Assembly: GCF_019039035.1 (NCBI RefSeq)
Contig: NZ_JAHNZT010000005.1
Location: forward strand, 62,001 to 126,000
Length of the DNA: 64,000 nt
Direction: 5' to 3'
Origin: Citreicoccus inhibens
GTDB taxonomy: Bacteria; Myxococcota; Myxococcia; Myxococcales; Myxococcaceae
Part shown: piece after piece, positions 43,855 through 51,842 of the stretch
Layout: every line of letters starts with the position of its first letter
Position numbering within the stretch: the first letter of the stretch is position 1
Notes under the pieces: model-generated
What the model saw: only the letters and a program-made list of their open reading frames with translations
What the model was told of the DNA's origin: nothing
Databases searched by the model: none
Made by a program: the position numbers and the translations under genes

Positions 43855-43879
43855 CGAAAAAAGCACGACCGTTTTATCT
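43855..43879 (+). promoter_or_regulatory. probable TetR operator at its own promoter
   Basis: CGAAAAAAGCACGACCGTT matches TGAAAATAGCACGAACGTT before the hydrolase gene in 16 of 19 positions. It ends 18 nt before the TetR ATG. The second half of the palindrome is weaker here (TTTTATCT). Confidence 0.6.
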
Positions 43880-43890
43880 CAGGGAGCGTG

Positions 43891-44493
43891 ATGCGGAAGG
43901 GCGAGCTGACGCACCAGGCGATTCTCGAGCGGGCGGTCCGCGTGGCGAGCCGCGTGGGGTTGCAGGGCTTGAGCATTGGCGGGCTGGCGGACGAGCTGAA
44001 CCTGTCCAAGAGCGGCCTGTTCGCGCACTTCCGCTCGAAGGTCTCCCTCCAGGTGGAGGTGCTGGAGGCGGCCAGCGCGCGGTTCACCGAGCGGGTCATC
44101 CGTCCCGCGCTGACGCAGCCGCGTGGCGAGCCGCGTGTGCGGGCCCTGTTCGAGAACTGGCTGACGAACTGGGCGCGCGACGAGGAGCTGGAGGGCGGCT
44201 GTCTCTTCGTGGCGGCGTCGGTGGAGCTGGATGACTCGCCCGGGCCCGCGCGAGACCGGCTGGTGCAGACGCAGCGGGACTGGCTGGACTGCCTGGCACA
44301 GGCGGCCCGCATCGCGGTGGCGGAGGGGCACTTCCGGGCGGACACGGACGTGGACCAGTTCGCCCATGACGAGTACGCGGTGTTCCTGGGGTACCACCAC
44401 GCGGCGCGCCTCTTGAGGGACCCGCGAGGTGAGGCGCGCGCCCGGCGTGCCTTCGAGGTGTTGCTCTCCTTTGTTCGCGCCCGGCCCACCTAG
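43891..44493 (+). CDS. TetR-family transcriptional regulator
   Basis: 200 residues from MRKGELTHQA (GGGAG before it; a TTG at 43852 would run through the operator). The N-terminal HTH (about 8-52) has ILERAVRVASRVGLQGLSIG, GLADELNLSKSGLFAHFRSK and VSLQVEVLEAA. The C-terminal domain ends RAFEVLLSFVRARPT and contains GGCLFVAASVELDDSPG, common in TetR proteins with a ligand pocket for hydrophobic effectors. Likely a repressor of itself and of the alpha/beta hydrolase gene 96 bp downstream, because the same motif precedes both starts. The ligand is unknown. Confidence 0.9.
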   Translation: MRKGELTHQAILERAVRVASRVGLQGLSIGGLADELNLSKSGLFAHFRSKVSLQVEVLEAASARFTERVIRPALTQPRGEPRVRALFENWLTNWARDEELEGGCLFVAASVELDDSPGPARDRLVQTQRDWLDCLAQAARIAVAEGHFRADTDVDQFAHDEYAVFLGYHHAARLLRDPRGEARARRAFEVLLSFVRARPT

Positions 44494-44564
44494 GGCCGCG
44501 CGTCTTTCGACTCTCCCGGAGCCCGTTGGGGCTCCCTGTCCGAGGCCCACGTCATGGCTGAAAA

Positions 44565-44584
44565 TAGCACGAACGTTCGCACTA
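44565..44584 (+). promoter_or_regulatory. probable TetR operator before the hydrolase gene
   Basis: TAGCACGAACGTTCGCACTA is a 20-bp near-palindrome with a perfect core CGAACGTTCG. It sits 5 nt before the ATG at 44590. The related site at 43855 lies at a comparable distance (36 against 31 nt) before the TetR start. Confidence 0.65.
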
Positions 44585-44589
44585 AAGTG

Positions 44590-45423
44590 ATGTCCCAGGC
44601 GCTGCGGGTGGCGGTGCAGGGCGCGGGCACGGTGGCGCCGGGGTGGGTGGCGTCCTGGGCGGAGCAGGCGTTCCTCACGCCTCGGCGTCCGCGCCGCTCG
44701 CGCACGTCCGAGGCGGTGCTGGCGACGGGCCGCCGCCGCTTCCTCCGGCTGGGGGGCGAGCAGGTGGCGGTGTGGAGCTGGGGGCATGGGCCGCGCGTGC
44801 TGCTGGTGCACGGGTGGAGCGGCTACGGTGGGCAGCTCACCGCCTTCGTGGCGCCGCTGGTGGATGCGGGCTTCTCGGTGGTGACGTACGACGCGCCGGC
44901 GCATGGCGAGTCGTCGGGACGCACCAGCTCGTTGCCCGAGATGAAGGACATGGTGTCGGCGGTGGCGCGAGCGACGGGTGGGCCGCACGCGGTGGTGGGG
45001 CACAGCTTTGGCGCGGCCGCGTCGGCGCTGGCCATGCGGGATGGGTTGGCGGTGCAGCGCGCGGTGTTCCTGGCGCCGCCGTCGGACCCCACCACGACCG
45101 TGCGTTGGTTCTCGGACCACGTGGGGCTGCCGGAGCGCGTGGAGTCACGGCTGATGGGGAAGATGGAGGCGCGCGCGGGTCATCGCCTCGCGGAGGACCA
45201 GGCATGGCTCTTCGCGCCGCGGATGCGCGTGCCGCTGCATGTCTTCCACGATGAGGGAGACGCCGAGGTGCCGCTCGCGTCCGGAGAGGTCTACGCGCGC
45301 CTGTGGCCGGGGGCTCGCATCACGCGCACGACGGGGCTGGGCCACCACCGCATCCTGCATCATCCGGACGTGGTGCGGGACGCGGTGGCGTTTCTCCAAG
45401 AGGGGCGCGCCGCTGCCGCGTGA
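44590..45423 (+). CDS. alpha/beta hydrolase
   Basis: 277 residues from MSQALRVAVQ. The oxyanion strand LLVHGWSGYGG (71-81), nucleophile elbow GHSFG (Ser139), an Asp in HDEGDAEV (probably Asp224) and His252 in GLGHHRI form the full triad. YDAPAHGESSG is typical of the serine-esterase/BAAT-like group. An ATG at 44554 with GAGG eight bases before could start a protein longer by 12 residues, but that start would put the operator inside the coding region; parallel spacing favours 44590. Probably repressed by the upstream TetR. Substrate unknown, perhaps a lipid or ester. It converges with the next gene, stops 3 bp apart. Confidence 0.88.
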   Translation: MSQALRVAVQGAGTVAPGWVASWAEQAFLTPRRPRRSRTSEAVLATGRRRFLRLGGEQVAVWSWGHGPRVLLVHGWSGYGGQLTAFVAPLVDAGFSVVTYDAPAHGESSGRTSSLPEMKDMVSAVARATGGPHAVVGHSFGAAASALAMRDGLAVQRAVFLAPPSDPTTTVRWFSDHVGLPERVESRLMGKMEARAGHRLAEDQAWLFAPRMRVPLHVFHDEGDAEVPLASGEVYARLWPGARITRTTGLGHHRILHHPDVVRDAVAFLQEGRAAAA

Positions 45424-45426
45424 GCG

Positions 45427-45960
45427 TCAGCGCGAGACGACCTCCAACCAGACGGAGTTGATGGTGACGGGCAGCGTGGCGGCGCTCGCGTTCGCGTAGG
45501 CCTTGAGCGTGCAGCTCGCGTTCAGCGGCGAGGACTGGCAGGACAAGGCGCTGGTGGGAATCCAGCCGTTCACCACGGCCCCGCTGTCGCTGTAGTTGGA
45601 GCACGCCTGCTTCGACACCGTCGAGGACGAGCCCGTGGTGTTGAAGAGCCAGTAGTGCGCGTTCGAGCCCGTGTAGAGGTACGGGATGATGGCGACCCAG
45701 ATGCCCTCGTTCGCCGAGAGCGAGCCGCTGTCTGTATAGGACATGCACAGGCGCGCATAGAGGCTCTGTCCGGCGGGCGCGGTGTAGCCGCTCCAATCGA
45801 GCGCGATGTACGGCTGGGTCGAGATGACCTGCAGCGCGTTGGACGGCATGTTGCCGGCATAGTGCGCCGGCAGCGGCACGGAGCCTTGGAACGTGTCGGC
45901 GTGGGCGGACGTGGTGCAGAGGACGGCGGCGAGCGCGGCGGTCATCAGGACAGGCTTCAT
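45427..45960 (-). CDS. secreted hypothetical protein
   Basis: 177 residues with a signal peptide cut after SAHA (MKPVLMTAALAAVLCTTSAHA). Four cysteines (ARLCMSY, KQACSNY, ALSCQSS, ASCTLKA) and an even beta pattern rich in Ser, Tyr and Thr suggest a small disulfide-bonded beta-sandwich. No recognised family or motif. The stop is 3 bp from the convergent hydrolase stop, leaving no room for a dedicated terminator. Exported to periplasm or medium. Confidence 0.75.
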   Translation of the reverse strand: MKPVLMTAALAAVLCTTSAHADTFQGSVPLPAHYAGNMPSNALQVISTQPYIALDWSGYTAPAGQSLYARLCMSYTDSGSLSANEGIWVAIIPYLYTGSNAHYWLFNTTGSSSTVSKQACSNYSDSGAVVNGWIPTSALSCQSSPLNASCTLKAYANASAATLPVTINSVWLEVVSR

Positions 45961-46030
45961 GTCATTCCTCGCGACTTCGGGGTGGCGTCTCCCGAACGCG
46001 CGCGAGGCCGAATCTTCCCGGCCGCGCCGC

Positions 46031-46867
46031 TCAGCCCGCGAGGTGTCGCTCCAGCCTCGCCAGCACGTCCCGCTCCGCGCGCGCTCTCTCCGCGAGCGGG
46101 GAGAAGAGCAGCCGCGAGCGCAGGCCCATGCCCTGCGTCAGCTCGAAGTGGCGGAGGTCCTCGGGAAGGGCGAGCAGCAGCTCGGCCAGCGGGCGCACGC
46201 GGTGGAGTTGGTACGAGCCCGCGGCTTCCAACTCGCGGGCGATGTCCGCTTCGGGCATGCCGCGCGCGAGCGCATCTCGGGTTCTCGACTCGTACTTCAG
46301 TCCCGCGCTCACGCGCTCCTCCAGGTCCTGCAGCACGGCGCTCGCGGTGCGGTGGGCCTCGCGCACGAGGCGCAGTGGATCCAATGCCCGCTCCACGCGG
46401 CGGCGGACGGAGAGCGACGGCGCGCGGGCTCGGCCCTCCACGCGTGAGAGCACCGCGGCGCGATAGCTGGCCGCGAAGCAGACGACGAACAGGGCCTCCT
46501 CCAGGGGCGCGCGGTCTCTCGCGGCGACCCCCTCCGCGAGCAGCGCGAGGCCCTCGTCCGTGAGGATGTAGCGCTGGCCGCGCGCGACGCCGCGGTCCTT
46601 CATGCGGGTGCTGGCCTCCGCGTAGCCCGCGCGGCGCAGGCGCTCCAGCGTGCGCCGCACCTGCGTGAGGTCGATGTCCTGCGAGGGGCGGGTGACGTCG
46701 TGCTCCGCCCAGTTGGTGAACAGCAGGAAGTAGAAGCGCACGTCCGAGACGCGGAACCCGCCGGCCCGCGCGCAGGCGCCATGGGCCGCGAGGAAGGCGG
46801 CCTGAACGAAGGTGGCCTGGGTGTCCACGTAGCCAAGCCGCGCGGAGAGAGCAGAGGGGCGTGCCAT
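46031..46867 (-). CDS. putative winged-helix transcriptional regulator
   Basis: 278 residues from MARPSALSAR. Residues 30-125 look like a winged helix: RFYFLLFTNWAEHDV, then DLTQVRRTLERLRRAGYAEA (recognition helix region) and GQRYILTDEGLALLAEG (wing and end), as in MarR/PadR-like folds. The remaining 150 residues are helical with many Arg/Glu/Leu. The first 25 residues may be an extension, and the ATG at 46867 has no clear Shine-Dalgarno. Ligand and targets are unknown. It is divergent from the fatty-acid-hydroxylase-like gene at 46962 across only 94 bp, a typical repressor-target layout. Confidence 0.65.
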   Translation of the reverse strand: MARPSALSARLGYVDTQATFVQAAFLAAHGACARAGGFRVSDVRFYFLLFTNWAEHDVTRPSQDIDLTQVRRTLERLRRAGYAEASTRMKDRGVARGQRYILTDEGLALLAEGVAARDRAPLEEALFVVCFAASYRAAVLSRVEGRARAPSLSVRRRVERALDPLRLVREAHRTASAVLQDLEERVSAGLKYESRTRDALARGMPEADIARELEAAGSYQLHRVRPLAELLLALPEDLRHFELTQGMGLRSRLLFSPLAERARAERDVLARLERHLAG

Positions 46868-46961
46868 GGACGGCAGCATGCCAGGGTCTCTCCGGAGCGA
46901 GCCGCGGCGAAGTGACAGTGTCTGTGGCATCCGCTGGAACCGACGCGAGTTCCCGGGAGTC

Positions 46962-47711
46962 ATGACGGGGCCGCAATCCATGAGGGGTCCCATGTTGCCC
47001 ATCCTTGTCGCCATCGCCGGGGTCTGTTTCGTCATCGAGCACGTCTTCCGTGGCTGGACGCTGCCTCGTGTGCGTAGCTGGCACCTGCGTGTGGTGGCCA
47101 TCAACCTGGTGCAGGTGGCGGTGGTCGTGCTGGCGGGCTTCACGTGGGAGCGATGGCTGTCCGCGAGGTCCCTCCTTCACCTGTCCGCGCACGTGTCTCC
47201 CGTCGTGGGCGGGGTCGTGGCGTACTTCATCGCGACGTTTGTCTTCTATTGGTGGCACCGCGTGCGACATACGAACGATGTGCTGTGGCGGCTGTTCCAC
47301 CAGATTCATCACAGCCCGCAGCGGCTGGAGGTCATCACCAGCTTCTACAAGCACCCGCTGGAGATGACGGTCAACAGCATCATCGGCGGGCTGCTCGTCT
47401 ACACGGTGTTGGGCTTGAGCCCGGCGGCGGGCGCCGTCTACACGGCCTGCACCGCGCTGGGCGAGTTCTTCTACCACACCAACGTGCGCACGCCGCAGTG
47501 GGTGGGCTGGTTCTTTCAGCGCCCGGAGATGCACCGCATCCACCATGAGCATGGGAAGCACCGCAACAACTACGGCGACATCCCGTGGTGGGACATGCTC
47601 TTCGGCACGTATGAGAACCCGCCGCGCTGGGACGCCACGTGCGGCTTCGACGATGCACGCGAGCAGCGGCTCCCCGAGATGCTGGCCTTCAAGGATGTGC
47701 ACCAGGACTGA
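46962..47711 (+). CDS. fatty-acid hydroxylase/sterol desaturase superfamily membrane protein
   Basis: 249 residues from MTGPQSMRGP (GGGAG near the ATG; the second ATG at 46980 is equally possible). Di-iron histidine boxes: HRVRH, HQIHH (FHQIHHSPQRLEV), and HRIHHEHGKHRNNYGDIPWWD near the C-terminus. Three to four hydrophobic segments. The superfamily hydroxylates or desaturates lipids and sterol precursors; in myxobacteria members act in membrane lipid and carotenoid-related chemistry. Divergent from the winged-helix regulator. The product cannot be deduced. Confidence 0.88.
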   Translation: MTGPQSMRGPMLPILVAIAGVCFVIEHVFRGWTLPRVRSWHLRVVAINLVQVAVVVLAGFTWERWLSARSLLHLSAHVSPVVGGVVAYFIATFVFYWWHRVRHTNDVLWRLFHQIHHSPQRLEVITSFYKHPLEMTVNSIIGGLLVYTVLGLSPAAGAVYTACTALGEFFYHTNVRTPQWVGWFFQRPEMHRIHHEHGKHRNNYGDIPWWDMLFGTYENPPRWDATCGFDDAREQRLPEMLAFKDVHQD

Positions 47712-47764
47712 GCCCCTGGATGGGCATGGCAGACTCGCGGCCCCTCTTCTCCGCAAGGACGCCC

Positions 47765-49561
47765 ATGTCCAGCTCGCGCAGGCAGTTCCTGACCCATGCC
47801 GCCCTGGGGCTCGCCGCCACCGCAGTCCCCGCCGCCGCATCCACCGAGGCGGGCTCGTCTCCCCCGCCGGGCGCACCGCCCACCTTCGGCGCGGGCCCCA
47901 CCGTGGGGCCCGAGGTGAGCGCCGCCACCTTCGCCGAGGCCGAGAAGCTGGCGCAGGTGCACTACACGCCCGCCGAGCGTGCCCAGGCCGTGGGCAACTG
48001 GCGCGAGTCGATGGCGCCCTTCCTGGAGCGCCGCACCGGACCTCGCAAGGTGGCGCTGGAGCCGTCGCTCGCGCCCGCGTCGCAGTGGAGCCCCGCGATG
48101 GGCAGCACGAACGTGGGGCCCACGCGAGACCGCTTCGTGCGGAGCCGCGCCACGGCGACGCCGCTGCCCGCGCGTGACGAGGACATCGCCCATGCTCCCG
48201 TCACCCAGCTCTCGCGGTGGATTGAGTCGCGCGTGCTGTCCTCCGAGCGGCTCACGAACATCTACCTGGAGCGCCTGCGTCGCTTCGACCCGCAGCTCCG
48301 CTGTGTCATCACCCTGACGCCGGAGCTGGCGCTCGCGCAGGCGCGCCGCGCGGACGCGGAGCTGGCCGCGGGCAAGTACCGGGGCCCCCTGCATGGCATC
48401 CCCTGGGGAGCCAAGGACCTGGTGGACACCGCGGGCATCCCCACGACGTACGGCGCCGAGCCCTTCCGCAACCGCGTGCCCACCGCCGATGCGACCGTGG
48501 TCGAGCGACTGCATCGCGCGGGCGCGGTGCTCGTCGCCAAGCTCAGCCTGGGGGCGCTCGCGCTCAACGACATCTGGTTCGGAGGCGAGACGAAGAACCC
48601 CTGGTGTCTGGAAGAAGGTTCGTCCGGGAGCAGCGCGGGGCCTGGGTCGGCCACCGCGGCGGGACTGGTGGGCTTCGCGCTGGGCAGCGAGACGGGCGGG
48701 AGCATCATCGCGCCGTCCATGCGCTGCGGCGTCACGGGCCTGCGCCCCACGTTTGGTCGCGTGCCGCGCACGGGGGCCATGACGCTGTGCTGGTCGCTCG
48801 ACAAGCTGGGGCCCATGGCGCGCGGCGTGGAGGACACGCTGCTCGTCCTCTCCGCGCTCACCGGGCCGGATGCGGGAGACGTGGCGAGCGTGCCGTCCAG
48901 GCTCGACTTCGACGCCACCGCGAAGGTGAAGGGCCTGCGCGTGGGCTACGTGCCGGCGTGGATGGAGCAGAGCCCCGCCACCGAGGTGGATCGCGCCGCG
49001 CTGGAGACGCTGCGAGGGCAGGGCCTGGAGCCCGTGGAGGTGTCCCTGCCGGACTGGCCGTACTCCTCCCTCCAGGTCATCACCTTCGCCGAGGCCGCCG
49101 CGGCCTTCGAGGACCTCACGCTGTCTCACGGCGTGGATGCGTTGACCATGCAGGTGCCAGATGCGTGGCCCAATCTCTTTCGCCAGGCGCGCTTCCTGTC
49201 CGCCGTGGACTTCGTTCAGGCGGACCGACTGCGTCGCAAGATGGCCGCTGAGATGGCGCGCGTCATGTCTCACGTGGACGTGCTGCTCGTGCCCTCGCTG
49301 CGTGACGAAATGCTCACGCTCACCAACTTCACCGGTCACCCCTCGCTGACCGTGCGCACGGGCTTCGTCGACATCACCCGCGCGCGCAGCGACTGGGCGC
49401 CGAACCCGCGACGCCCCCTGCCATCCTTCGCGCCGCCGCGCCGCGTTCCGCACGGGGTGACGTTGATTGGCCGACTCTTCGACGAGGGCACGCTCGGGCG
49501 AGTCGGTATCGCCCTGGAGCGCGCCTCGGGTGTCGCGGACGCACGCCCGCCTGCCTTTTGA
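47765..49561 (+). CDS. Tat-exported amidase (amidase signature family)
   Basis: 598 residues from MSSSRRQFLT, AAGGA before the ATG. The signal has a twin-arginine motif SSRRQF and cuts near AAA. The Ser-cisSer-Lys triad is present: Lys217 in GIPWGAKDLVDTAG, the GSSGSSAGPGS loop near 285-292, and the nucleophile in GSETGGSIIAPSM near 310. The N-terminal 170 residues are a non-catalytic extension. The family hydrolyses amides, peptides or aryl-amides; this secreted form may act on peptide or antibiotic amides. It lies 53 bp after the hydroxylase gene but is probably separately transcribed. Confidence 0.88.
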   Translation: MSSSRRQFLTHAALGLAATAVPAAASTEAGSSPPPGAPPTFGAGPTVGPEVSAATFAEAEKLAQVHYTPAERAQAVGNWRESMAPFLERRTGPRKVALEPSLAPASQWSPAMGSTNVGPTRDRFVRSRATATPLPARDEDIAHAPVTQLSRWIESRVLSSERLTNIYLERLRRFDPQLRCVITLTPELALAQARRADAELAAGKYRGPLHGIPWGAKDLVDTAGIPTTYGAEPFRNRVPTADATVVERLHRAGAVLVAKLSLGALALNDIWFGGETKNPWCLEEGSSGSSAGPGSATAAGLVGFALGSETGGSIIAPSMRCGVTGLRPTFGRVPRTGAMTLCWSLDKLGPMARGVEDTLLVLSALTGPDAGDVASVPSRLDFDATAKVKGLRVGYVPAWMEQSPATEVDRAALETLRGQGLEPVEVSLPDWPYSSLQVITFAEAAAAFEDLTLSHGVDALTMQVPDAWPNLFRQARFLSAVDFVQADRLRRKMAAEMARVMSHVDVLLVPSLRDEMLTLTNFTGHPSLTVRTGFVDITRARSDWAPNPRRPLPSFAPPRRVPHGVTLIGRLFDEGTLGRVGIALERASGVADARPPAF

Positions 49562-49587
49562 GCGGGGCGCTTCCGACTCCAGGGTTG

Positions 49588-49616
49588 TTTACCGTGAAAA
49601 ACGTGTCATCTATTAA
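49588..49616 (+). promoter_or_regulatory. sigma-70-like promoter of the metalloprotease gene
   Basis: TTTACC (-35) and TATTAA (-10) are spaced by 17 bp, each matching four of six consensus positions, in a strikingly AT-rich island. The -10 box ends 57 nt before the ATG at 49674. Confidence 0.6.
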
Positions 49617-49673
49617 AGTCGAGCAATTGATGAATATAAGGCCGGCCGACTCACCCCTGGAGGAGCAAACCGA

Positions 49674-51218
49674 ATGAAGCGAATGCTGCCGGCCGCTGTC
49701 GCTACGCTTGCGCTGTGGGGTTGTGGTGATTCGAATCACGCGATCGTCAATGACTCGCGTGAGGTCATGGACGCGTCCCAGCAGTCCGTCATCGCCTCGC
49801 GGGCGATGGGGCTGGTTGCGAGCAGCGACGCCTCCGAGAAGTTCGTGACGCGGACCGTCTTCGTGGACGACACCGGCGCGGAGCACGTGCGGTTCGACCG
49901 CACCCTCGGCGGCCTGCGCGTGCTGGGGGGTGACGTGGTGGTCCACAACCGGGGCGCGGGGCTGGCCTCGGATGTGACGTGGGCCTCGGATGTGTCGCTC
50001 AAGGGCCTGTCGACCAAGCCGGTGCTGGATGCGGCCGCGGCGACGACGTACGCGGAGAAGGCCTTCGTGGGCAAGCGCAGCGGCCCGTCCAGCGCGGAGC
50101 TGATGGTGGACGCGCGCCCGGACCTGAAGCCGGCGGTGTCCTACGAGGTGGTGCTCGAGGGCGTGCGCCCGGACGGCACGCCGAGTGAGCTGCACGTGCT
50201 GGTGGACGCGCGCACCGGCGAGCTGCGCGGCTCGTGGGAAGGCGTGGAGACCACCGCGGCGGTGGGCACGGGCAAGTCCATCAACTCGGGCACCGTGAGC
50301 ATCGGGACGAACACCATCTCCGGTGGCTACGAGATGCGCGACGTGACGCGCGGCAACGGCTTCTACACGATGAACTACGCGACCGGTCTGGTGTTCACCG
50401 ACGCGGACAACGTGTGGGGCAACGGCGCGACGAGCGACGCCGCGTCCTCGGGCGTGGACGCGCACTACGGCCAGCAGGTCACGTATGACTATTACAAGAA
50501 CGTGCACAACCGGAACGGCATCGATAACGCCGGCAACACCGGTTACAGCCGCGTGCACTACGGCACGAAGTACAACAACGCGTTCTGGCAGGACAGCTGC
50601 TTCTGCATGACGTACGGCGACGGTGACGGCACCACCTTCCGTCCCCTCACCGCGCTCGACGTGGCCGGCCACGAGATGTCTCACGGCGTGACGAGCCGCA
50701 CCGCGGGCCTCGTCTACTCCGGTGAGTCCGGCGGCCTGAACGAGGCCACCAGCGACATCTTCGGCTCGATGGTGGAGTTCTACGCCAACAACGCGAACGA
50801 CCCGGGTGACTACCTCATTGGCGAGGTCATCTACACGCCGACCAAGGCCGGCGACGCGCTCCGCTACATGTACAAGCCGAACACGGACGGCTCCTCGGCC
50901 AACTGCTGGTCCAGCACCGTGGGCTCGCTGGACGTGCACTACTCCAGCGGTGTCGCCAACCACTTCTTCTACCTGCTGGCGGAAGGCTCCGCGGGCAACC
51001 CCGTCAGCCCGACCTGCAACGGCCTGGCGGTCGCCGGCATTGGCCGCGACGCTGCCGCGAAGATCTGGTACCGCGCGCTGACCGTCTACATGACGTCTTC
51101 GACGAACTACAAGGCGGCGCGCACGGCCACGCTCAACGCGGCCAAGGACCTCTACGGCAATCCCAGCACCCAGTACACCGCGGTGGGCGCGGCCTGGACC
51201 GCCGTCAGCGTGAACTGA
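49674..51218 (+). CDS. thermolysin-family (M4) secreted zinc metalloprotease
   Basis: 514 residues, lipoprotein-type signal LALWGC (Cys17). Residues 20-200 are the FTP/PepSY propeptide (FVTRTVFVDDTGAEHVRFDR). The mature enzyme has the zinc site HEMSH (333-337), third ligand Glu in GLNEATSDIFG, and the M4 catalytic-site sequence DVHYSSGVANHFFYLLA. The C-terminal helix (AARTATLNAAKDLYG) completes the family domain, so length is normal. GGAGGAGC before the ATG. Likely used to digest prey or matrix protein. Promoter and terminator flank it as a single transcription unit. Processing removes the propeptide in relatives. Confidence 0.94.
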   Translation: MKRMLPAAVATLALWGCGDSNHAIVNDSREVMDASQQSVIASRAMGLVASSDASEKFVTRTVFVDDTGAEHVRFDRTLGGLRVLGGDVVVHNRGAGLASDVTWASDVSLKGLSTKPVLDAAAATTYAEKAFVGKRSGPSSAELMVDARPDLKPAVSYEVVLEGVRPDGTPSELHVLVDARTGELRGSWEGVETTAAVGTGKSINSGTVSIGTNTISGGYEMRDVTRGNGFYTMNYATGLVFTDADNVWGNGATSDAASSGVDAHYGQQVTYDYYKNVHNRNGIDNAGNTGYSRVHYGTKYNNAFWQDSCFCMTYGDGDGTTFRPLTALDVAGHEMSHGVTSRTAGLVYSGESGGLNEATSDIFGSMVEFYANNANDPGDYLIGEVIYTPTKAGDALRYMYKPNTDGSSANCWSSTVGSLDVHYSSGVANHFFYLLAEGSAGNPVSPTCNGLAVAGIGRDAAAKIWYRALTVYMTSSTNYKAARTATLNAAKDLYGNPSTQYTAVGAAWTAVSVN

Positions 51219-51242
51219 GCCCGCTCACGCGGCTCGGAGACT

Positions 51243-51282
51243 CGGCCGGTCCATCCTCGTCTGGATGGGCCGGCCGTTGTTT
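51243..51282 (+). terminator. intrinsic terminator of the metalloprotease gene
   Basis: CGGCCGGTCCATCC and GGATGGGCCGGCCG form a 14-bp stem with one G-T pair and a 6-nt loop, followed by TTGTTT, 24 nt past the stop. Confidence 0.85.
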
Positions 51283-51432
51283 CACACCCGTCCTGTAACG
51301 CCATGAGCACGATGTATCCCGGGTTCTGAGCACCCCGCGGAGACACTCCCGGGAGGGGGAGGCGAGCGACCCGTGGCGGACATCCTTCATGTTCCTTGCA
51401 CCGGAGTGGCCTGGGCACGCGATGATGGCGGA

Positions 51433-51792
51433 ATGTCGTCGTCCCCCGCGACCAACGAGACTGCGTTGCAGGCCTCCGTGCTGACCACGATGCGCGCGTT
51501 CGCCACCGCACTCGAGGAGCGCTACCCCTCACCGGCCACGGCCTTCCATGACACCGCGGAGCAGGCGCGGCTCGTGTTCGACTCGGCCGAGGAGTATGCG
51601 AAGTACGAGTACGCCGTGAGCCTGATGGGCATGTTCCACGGCGGCATGGGCTCCATCAACGACCTGGCCGCGTACGCGCCGGAGGCGGATCGCCGCCGTG
51701 AGGCGTGCGTGAACGCCATCCAGAAGCTGGTGGGGCATTACTACGCTCGGCTGTTCGCGCAGGGGTGGTATCCCCGACCCCGCTCGCCCTGA
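51433..51792 (+). CDS. hypothetical protein
   Basis: 119 residues from MSSSPATNET. The body is helical: LQASVLTTMRAFATALEERY, FDSAEEYAKYEYAVSLMGMF, then a Gly-rich turn HGGMGSIND and RRREACVNAIQKLVGHYYAR. No signal peptide or known motif. The homoserine dehydrogenase gene follows after 50 bp in the same direction, and an ATG at 51373 is an alternative start with no Shine-Dalgarno. It may be cotranscribed, but a functional link is not evident. Confidence 0.7.
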   Translation: MSSSPATNETALQASVLTTMRAFATALEERYPSPATAFHDTAEQARLVFDSAEEYAKYEYAVSLMGMFHGGMGSINDLAAYAPEADRRREACVNAIQKLVGHYYARLFAQGWYPRPRSP

Positions 51793-51842
51793 GCGCGGGG
51801 GCCTTCGTCGCGCGAGGCCACTTCGGCGAGGATGACGGCGCG

